DNA from: Chamaea fasciata | Lineage: Eukaryota; Chordata; Aves; Passeriformes; Sylviidae | Direction: 5' to 3' | Length of the DNA stretch: 64,000 bases | Assembly (NCBI GenBank): GCA_029207755.1 | Contig: JARCOQ010000062.1 | Span: 372,001 to 436,000, forward strand | In this document: piece after piece, positions 56,665 through 64,000 of the stretch | How positions within the stretch are numbered: position 1 is the first letter of the stretch | How the letters are laid out: every line of letters starts with the position of its first letter | The notes under the pieces: model-generated | Database searches by the model: none | What the model was told of the DNA's origin: nothing | What the model saw: the letters and a program-made list of their open reading frames with translations, nothing else | Position numbers and translations under genes: made by a program

Positions 56665-56969
56665 GACCTCGTGGCCAGACTGCGGGACTTGGTGACTCGG
56701 AGCTTTCCCGAGGCATCTCCCAACCCTGCGGTCGGTGCCCTCGCGGCCAGACCACAGGATCTGGTGACCTGAAGCACCACAAGGAGTCTCCTGTCATTGT
56801 GGCAGGAGCCCTCAAGACCAGTGTGCAGGACTTGCTGTCCTGCAGCCTTCCTGAGGCTTCTTTGTCGCAGGTGCCTTCAAGGCACAACTGCACGACTTGT
56901 TGCCGCAGGGTTTTCCCTGGTTTCCTCAGCGACATCTGTCTGAAGGTGCCCTCGAGGCCAGACGCTGAC
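56665..56969 (+). repeat. Five ~70-bp degenerate tandem repeats before the gene
   Basis: Units start at 56665, 56737, 56808, 56873 and 56948 with variants of GCCCTCGCGGCCAGAC, spacing 65-75 bp. The phrase after each start (CTGCGGGACTTGGTGAC, ACAGGATCTGGTGAC, TGCAGGACTTGCTGTC, TGCACGACTTGTTG) resembles the beginning of coding exon 1 (TTTCGCGACCTCTTCAC), so the start codon of the gene lies in the last unit. Confidence 0.7.
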
Positions 56970-59900
56970 ATGGCGGGCAGATTTCGCGACCTCTTCACAG
57001 TTTGCTGGGGGAGAAGAAATACGAGCCCTGGAGATGCTCCAGCACAACCCCCTCAAGAGCTGGAGCAGTTCCAGCCACAGCAGGATGGTGAGTGGCAGAG
57101 CCGGGCCACAAGGCCGATGACTGCGGACAGCTTGGCCCCATCCCATCCCCGTTCCCATTCCGCCCACTGACAGGATGGAAGAGGGGCCGAGGCTGCCCCT
57201 GCAGCAGCTGTGCTCCATCCCCTGGGGCATCCCGGGGCTGTCCCTGCCTGGGGAGAGCAGGGCTGGCTTCTCTGGCCTCTCCTGCAAGCCCTCAGCTCTG
57301 GCTGCGCTCGCTCTTTGCCAGATGCAACCATGGAGCAGACACAGGAGAAGAAGCCCACCCGTGGCCGCTTCCGCAGATCACTGAAGGTACGTGCAGCCAT
57401 CCCCGCCTGGGCTGGGCCTGCTGTCACTGCTCGGCCGAGCTCCGCGCTTGGAGCACTCCATGGAACGCGTCTCTCTTCCCTGTCCTTTGCTCTCCTGCAG
57501 ATGTTCCGGAGGCTCGTGCCCGTTCGCCTTAGGATGACCAGAACCCGTGCAACAGCTGAGCCTGACCGCAGGCTGACTGAGCTCCAGGCAGAGCCCAATG
57601 TCAGCCCAGATTTGGCTCAGCGCTTGGATGCTGCAATCAGTGACGCAGCAAATACGGACATGGCAGTGACTGAGTGCGTGGCCTTCAGAAACACCAACAC
57701 AAAAGAGACCCTGAGTCTTGGAGGCCAGGAGAGTGTGGCAGGAGGGGAAGCACTTCTTGGGGAAAGCTGCTCCCTTGGACAGCGCTCCAGGTCTTCCCCA
57801 TGTCTCCTCCAGGTGCCAGCCATGGTGAAGGACCTTCACCAGAGACTGGCAACCTGTGTCACTTTGGATGCCAGGATGCGCTTGGACTTTCTGAGGCTGG
57901 CTGAAGAGCAACCTGCTGACGTTGTGCTGACCCTCCTGCGCTGTGCCCCAACGTGTGACAGGTATGGGGCCCACCTGCCTTGAGAGCTCAGGGCTCAGCA
58001 GCCTTTAGGGCCCATTGCCCTGCAGAGCCTGTCCAATGGGCTCTGCCAGACAGGCGGAGCGGTCCAGGACCCTTGGGCCCCTCTGTTCCACCAGCCTGCT
58101 GCCATGCTCCCTCCCTGCCCCTCAGGGCACCAGGGCTCTGTCACCTGGGCCTCCACAGCTGCACAGGGCATGCTACTGTGACTGAGACGGCCCTGACACA
58201 GAGCTCCAATCCCACAGAGCTGCTGCAAGCATGTGGAGAGCCATAGGCTCGTCGGCTGTGACAGCGGAGAAGGTGCTGCCAGCACTCATCCACGTGATGG
58301 AGGATTGGCCTCTGCATACAACGACCACCTCCGATGGCGATGACGAGGACGTTTTTGCCCTGGCGGTGAGCTTCTGGAACCGGCCTCTGCTCGCTCCCCG
58401 GTCGCCTCTCCATCAGCTCTCCGTCCTCTCCCTGCCTCAGGCACTGGCTTAGGGCAGGCTCAGGGGGCTCCAGGCCCGTCGCTCCCCCCGCGTCTCCCCT
58501 CGGGCCCTGCCACACGGACATCTTAGCACTGAGCTCTGTCTCGGGCTGCTTCTTTTGCAGGCAACTCTGGGGCTGTGGCTGACTGTCCAGGTGCCCAAAT
58601 GCCACAGGGCAGTGCTCCTTCATTCAGCCCATCTGTTTGTTGCTCTCCTCTTCCACATTGTCATCACCACACAAGAGATGCCAGTGGAAGTTGCTGACTT
58701 CTGGAGAGCGTGCCAGGAGGAACACGGCCTTCCCAGCAACCCCAACAGGTGCCAGTCCTCCTGTCTTTTCAATGTCCTTGTGGCCGGCGCCAGCGCTCGC
58801 CGTGTGACCTGGGTTTTGCTCTGCACACAGGTTTGCAGTGCAGGCCATGAAGGCTCTGTTCAGCCAAATGTGGTGGAACACAGAGATGATGGCTATGGAG
58901 CGCAAGCGTGGCTGGGACACGCTGCTCTGTGCTGACACCCAGCACTATGCCGTGGGTCTGCTGGCCAGGTGAGAACCCCTTCTCTCCCACATTTGTCCCC
59001 TGTGCCCCACACAGTCCCTGTGCTCATGGCCTCGAGGGCCTCGTCACTGAGGGACGGCCAAGCCGACTGGAAAAGGCTGGCAGAGGAGGGTGCCCAGAAG
59101 GGGCCGCCTCCCAAAGCGCCCACATCCCCCTCCAGGGATACTGGGGAAAGACCGGACCTGTGAGTTAGACCTCCTGGGAGAAGACTGTCCCCCCCACCTC
59201 AGGCTCTTGCTGCCTTTTTCCCCCTGACAGGGAGATGCGCCGTCACTTGGGCCACACCTGTTCCCGCATTGGCTTCTACCTACTCCAGCCACTAAGCAGG
59301 GAGGAGCCACGCTGGGATCTGCCCTCCCTGGCATTCCTGGTGGAGGTGAGCCAGCGCTGCCTCGCTCAGCTGCCTCTCAGCCCTCTGCCCTCTCGTAGCT
59401 GCAGCTGCCTGGGCCGGTGCCCGAGCCCTGTGCTGCTGCTGCTGCTGCTGCCTGGGCCCGGCCCTGTGCGCTTCTGGGCTCCTGCTGTTCGGGTCACCTG
59501 TCACTGCCCTGTGCCTTTCAGGTCATCGAGTACCTGGACCTGAGGGAATGCGCAGGCCGTGTCCTGGAGGAGATGTCAAGGCACCTGCGGGGCACGTGCA
59601 GGCAGAGACGTCACCTGGCGCTCAAAGGCCTTGTGCTGCTCAGCGAGGAGCCCTCGATGGTGAGAAGGGGGCAGCGGCTGAAGCTGCGCTGGGGAAAGCA
59701 GCCCCTTGGGCTGGCTGGGCTTCAGGAGCTGAGGCAGCTGCTCCCAGCTCTCCTGCCTCCTGCTCCAGCTGCTCGAGTGCTTCGGGACAGGCCTTTGGCC
59801 TCTGGGCCCAGCAGCGGCAGGGTGGGCTAGCAGAGCCAGGGCGGTGTTGGCGCTGCAGCTGTTGGTGGCTTCCCAGCACAGCCTTGTGTTCCATACAGGC

Positions 59901-61955
59901 CGGAGGTGTACGCAGCCTGCTTCCAAGCCTCCTGGAGCGGCTTGGGGATGCCGACGGAGAGGTGGTCGCCATGTCCCTCTCTGCGCTCACCAATGTGTGC
60001 CAGCGGAAAGACTCCGTGATCGGCAGGACCACTGCCCTGAAACTAGCCGACCTCCTCCTGTGGCTCTTTGGAAATGTAAGGCTCTGCGTGCCACGGGCAT
60101 TAGCTGCTGCCCAGAAACTTTGTGCCCTGGGGATTTTTAGGCTTTTGCCCGGCTGGGCTGGAGAAATTGGTGCTGAGGCCTCTTCCGCTTCCTTTCCTTC
60201 AGGACAACAGCCAGGTGCAGCTGCTCTCCATTCAGCTTTTCCAAAAGGTGATGGGCTTGGTAGCGGATGAGGGCAAAGAGCCACTGAACACAGTTGTGAG
60301 CCAGAGCCTGCTCCCACTCTACTTGCACTGCCACGAGGTGAACGAGCGCGTGGCCAAGGTGAGGCGTTGTGTGATGCCGGTGCATCCCTGACAGGGGGCT
60401 CGGCTGCCTCCTGCCCGGGCACCTCTCCCGGCTCGCAGCCTCCTGCTGGCCCTGGCGCAGGGACGCAGGGCCCGTGCCCTGGGCTGGGCTGCGCTGCCAG
60501 CTCCCGTCTCTGCTGCTCTCCAGGCCTCTCGGGAAACGCTGCATTGTGCGGCCGGCTTCCTGAAGAGGAGCGACCTCCAGCACGTGCTGAAGACGGAGAA
60601 GCTGTTCAAGTTCGCCGAGTGCGTGGTAAGGACGGCCTCTGGAGAAGCCCCCTGACGGCGGGGCTCGGTGTGCGGGGCTGGCAGCCGTGGCCCCTGCCCA
60701 GCGCCGCACGCAGGGGCTCCGGCCTGCGCCCCACACGCCGCTCCCTTCCGTGGGGCCCCGCGGGCTCTTCTCCAGGCTCCTGTGCCCCGAGTCGGGCGCC
60801 GACGGAGCGCCGGCCCAGCGGGGCCGCGGGGCGGGGCGGCACCGCGGCTCCCCGGGCAGAGCCCGGCCCTCCGCCCCCTCCGGAGCCCGGCGCCCGCTGG
60901 CCGGGCCTCGGGGCTGTGCGGGCGGCGCAGGCCGGGGCTGGGCGCCGGGAGCGCCCGGCCGAGGGGCTGAGCCCGCGCCAACCCTTCCCTCCCTCCTGCC
61001 GTTCTCTCCAGCTGGCAGACGACAGGAGCCGAGCGGCCGAACACCTGCGCCTGGCCCTGCCCTACCTGGAGCATCCACAGGAGCCCCTGCGAGAGGCGGC
61101 CATCAAGCTCATCGGTGAGCCACGAGCCCGGGCTCCCTCCCAGCCCCAGCCCCAGCCCCAGCCCCCGTCCCGGCAGCGGCATCCGCGCCCGGCGCCGTGG
61201 AGCCGCGCCTGCCCTCGGGGCTGCTGCCGCCCTCTGCGGCCGTGCCCTGGGGCGGCAGGATGCGGCAAGGGCCCGGGCCGAGCCCTGCCGGGGCAGGAGG
61301 CCGTGTGGCCACAGGGCTGGCAGCGCCGCTGGCAGGGCGCCGTGCCGCTGGGGCCCTGACAGGCTCTGTGTTCCCAGGGATCGCCGGGGTGCGCCTGAGG
61401 AGGCAGAAGGAAGAGCTCCAGGCCCTCAGCGAGGGTGAGTGAGGGCAGCGGGCTCTCAGCGGGGCTGCCGGGGGGAGCCGCAATGCTCGCGCAGGGGGCT
61501 GCAATCCCTGTCCCGGCTGCGGAGGGCCTGGCTCCCTGTGCGGACAAGGGCTGGCGTGCACAGAACACGGAGAGATTTCGGGGACGCGGGCGGGGCGATT
61601 CGTGTTTAGCACCTTGCGGCGAATCCCGTTGGCCTCTCTCTCCTCTCTTGTGGTGGCCACGGCAGGAGCTGGCTCGGATGGCCCTTGGCAGGAGGGTCTC
61701 CTTGGACTCCCGCACATCCGGGCTCTGACCGGGGCTCTGTGCCTGTCTCTTCCAGCTCTTCAGGCCCTGAGAGACGACGACAGCCCCTCCCAGATAAGCC
61801 TCTTTGTCCAGCTGATGTTCGAGGAGCGAGTTGCAGAATTGCAGTCATCTGCTAGCTCAGAAGAACCGGTGGCCTTAGAAGACCTTCAGGGGCCACAGAA
61901 GATGAGACCGCCTGGAGACGGGGGAGCCGGAGCTCCAGGCACAGCTGATGATTGA
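56970..61955 (+). CDS. Maestro-HEAT-like repeat protein (MROH family)
   Basis: Fourteen exons, all phases closing: 56970-57087, 57322-57386, 57501-57961, 58218-58365, 58561-58748, 58831-58968, 59231-59345, 59522-59659, 59899-60075, 60203-60358, 60524-60625, 61012-61114, 61378-61434, 61756-61955; 721 aa. The protein is almost all alpha-helical repeat of the HEAT type, for example RHLALKGLVLLSEEPSM, RSLLPSLLERLGDADGEVVA and AEHLRLALPYLEHPQEPLRE, with the acidic stretch SDGDDEDV near residue 260. This fits the maestro-HEAT-like repeat family, scaffold-like proteins of poorly known function that are multi-copy in birds (family recognition from memory). The N-terminus is basic (KKPTRGRFRRSLK). The start at 56970 is one choice; an in-frame ATG at 56799 would add 57 residues drawn from the upstream tandem repeat. 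Exon 3 is long (461 bp) and could hide an intron. Intron 60626-61011 is a very GC-rich, CpG-dense patch. No break was found. Confidence 0.85.
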
Positions 61956-62132
61956 CGCAGCTGATGCCTGTGGGAAGCTCCCGTGCCTTCAACCCTCTCC
62001 CTGCCTTGCTACACCATCCGTCCCTTTTCCCTCCACCCTTCCTCCCTTTTGACAGCTCCATGTCTTCAGCCCTCAGACCATGCCCCTCCCCTTTTTTCCC
62101 TCCCAGCTCATCCCTTTGCTTTGCCTTCCATT

Positions 62133-62138
62133 AATAAA
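62133..62138 (+). terminator. Polyadenylation signal of the MROH-like gene
   Basis: AATAAA about 180 bases after the stop codon, after a C/T-rich 3' UTR. Confidence 0.8.
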
Positions 62139-62197
62139 CATTCAAAGAGAAGCTGATTGAAGGCACTGAGGTGCTTTTCCCAAAGACTGGACTCGGT

Positions 62198-62340
62198 TCC
62201 ATGGGATCACAGACTGGTTTGGGCTGGAAGGACCTTCAAAATCACCTTCCACCATGCCAGGGTGCTCCAAACCCCAATGTCCAGCCCAGCCTTGGACACT
62301 GCCAGGGATGGACACCCCAGGATGGACACCTCGTGCCAGG
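62198..62340 (-). mobile_element. CR1 LINE fragment, minus orientation
   Basis: GGGATCACAGACTGGTTTGG then GGCTGGAAGGACCTTCAAAATCA, CCATGCCAGGGTGCTCCAAA and CAGCCTTGGACACTGCCAGGGATGG follow the reverse complement of a CR1 3' end. Confidence 0.85.
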
Positions 62341-64000
62341 ACCAAGGCTGGTGCACATCAGGCACCCAAACAAGCCCCAGCAGCTGCAGCCTCGGTGGTT
62401 TTAATCCCAACCATCCAACATTCCCGAGCCGGCAGCGCGGCAGTGCTGACCTCTAGTGAGAGGTCCCTGGAAAAGGGAGGATTTCTTGGGATAAAGTTCC
62501 CTTCCCAAAGCCTCCGAAGGCAACACCAGAACCCTCAACAACCAAAAAGAACGGGTGACAGTGTCCAACGAAAGGTTTTTTTTAAAAAACACCCCAAATT
62601 CACAAGGAAAGCGTCCAATCAAAGCCTCAGGGCTGGTCCCGAGGAGCCCAGAAAGGACCAGGACAGCTCAGGGGGACAGGGAGCTCCCAAACTGCTCCTT
62701 TGGGTCCCCTCATTGTCCTCCAGAATCCAGAACTTTCACCCAAAATGTCCCTCGGGAAGATGAGAATTTTCCAGGCACGTCAAAGAAATCACCACTGCAC
62801 AAAAATCTCTTTTAAAACCAAGCTTTAAGACTGGGAGTTCTGCTTAGATTGAAACGATGAAATTCAGGATATTCTACACCAAATGCAGCTTTTTGATTCT
62901 AACGGACTCCTCTCCCTGCAGCCAAACAAACGTCAAAGGCTCCTGAGCTTTTTGTGGCACACCAGGATTCCCTGGAGCCATCCCAGGAACATTTCCTGGA
63001 GTATCCCAGGAATGTTCCCCATTCCTGGGGCTCCACAAACCTCCTGCCCCTTTACAGCAAGCTCAGCTCGGGTCAGAGATAATTGATCCAATTACCTCCA
63101 GGAGGAATGAAAGCAAAGCAAAGCGCACTCTGCAGGAGCCCTGGGAAGTCCCTGTTCAGCAAGGAGCTTCCCACTGAAATGATGGGAAAATGATGAGTTC
63201 CAGCATAGAATTCAAGGCTTTTCCCTCTGGAAGCAAAATCCAGTCCTTGCATTAACTCTTTTTATTGGTTTTAGTCACTAAGTCTTAAGAAATAAATCGG
63301 TTTTCACATTGTTCAGGCTTGGAGAGGTTAGTGCTTTTCCTGAGCTGGGATAAATTCCTGAGGCTGGGCACTTTTTGTACTTCTGGAACTGGAGATTCCT
63401 CTGCAATATTCCCTGGGGAGCTTCTCCTCACCTTTTCCTCCCTCAGAAAAACGAAGCAGAGCAAGGAAGGTGTCCAAGAAGGAGAGGCTGGAGAAGCCCC
63501 ACCTCCCTCCAGGCTCATCCCAGCACTTTCCTGATGGAATTTTCCCATTTCACAGCCAGAGAGCAACCCCTGGCCCCTGACTCAGCTACTCACGGAGTAA
63601 TTCGAGCCAAGAGGCTGGAGCAGGTACTCAGAGGTTCCACCAGAGCCACAATCCCCCATCAGGATCCTCTGGATTGTCCAGGAAGGAGGAGTTTTTAGGC
63701 AATATTGGAAATCTAGGATCTAGGCTTGCAGCAAAGCACGGAGCATCTGCTGGCGCTGGGCTCTGCGTCCCAGGAAATTCAGTGGATTCCTGCTTCTCCA
63801 CAGGGCCAAGCTGCTATTTCAACACACTTCTGTGGGCCAGGATTGAGAAACAGGAGGAGTAATGAGCTGGGAGCTGCAAAAAAATAAAGTTCAAGACATT
63901 CCTCAGCTTCTGAAATGGGCTAACCTTCGAATCCTTTCTCTTCATTAGATTTTTCATTACTGGGAGGTTTCTTCCTGAGAACAAATCCCAGGGATTTCAC
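62341..64000. other. Downstream flank; no supported gene
   Basis: No exon chain, domain or RNA gene recognised. The window ends in ordinary, moderately AT-rich sequence. Confidence 0.45.

Noticed and set aside
56066..56998. 310-codon minus-strand frame
   Set aside because: It runs through the degenerate tandem repeat and GC-rich flank; no domain, and the plus strand carries the supported gene start.
60137..61717. Long antisense and alternative frames over the MROH-like 3' exons
   Set aside because: They overlap well-supported exons and a CpG-dense intron; no domain and no splice support.

Overview
The window reads as the nuclear genome of a bird, most probably a songbird. The evidence is CR1 LINE fragments, pieces of olfactory-receptor genes of the large avian class, several endogenous retroviruses (ERVs), a maestro-HEAT-like gene, and two tandem PAK3-like kinase genes of a type that I recall (literature memory, not checked) is expanded in zebra finch. 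Genes are split into exons with GT/AG introns; most open frames in the window are chance.

Layout. 1-6400: no convincing gene, an old internal duplication and one CR1 fragment. 6426-7955 (minus): an olfactory-receptor 3' remnant, abutting a heat-shock-factor-like gene whose tail is eight short tandem repeats and whose 5' side is a (CGGCT)n array. 9262-9672: a solo LTR with a 6-bp target duplication. 13251-26099 and 28952-44171: two copies of one segment, about 12.8 and 15.2 kb, each with an intact PAK3-like kinase gene, its polyadenylation signal, and a long pyrimidine-rich tract. Between them lie a three-unit YY1-like motif array, an olfactory-receptor 5' fragment cut off by an LTR, and a truncated minus-strand ERV whose pol sequence ends exactly where the second copy begins. 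44171-56000: a minisatellite, CR1 fragments, an internally deleted two-LTR provirus (46076-52051, minus, 5-bp target duplication), and a plus-strand retroviral pol remnant that looks G-to-A hypermutated. 56970-61955: a 14-exon maestro-HEAT-like gene with its polyadenylation signal. 62140-64000: flank with a CR1 fragment.

The kinase pair is the centre of the window. Every splice phase closes in both copies by hand: 403 aa from 11 exons for copy 1, and about 594 aa from 15 exons for copy 2. They differ mainly by a 2.37-kb segment in copy 2 holding four phase-0 exons that encode an acidic linker and coiled coil; copy 1 lacks it and keeps the frame. Neither gene shows a PAK p21-binding domain; both appear to start with a short hydrophobic exon. 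All gene models are hand-derived from splice signals and frame; nothing was searched or computed.
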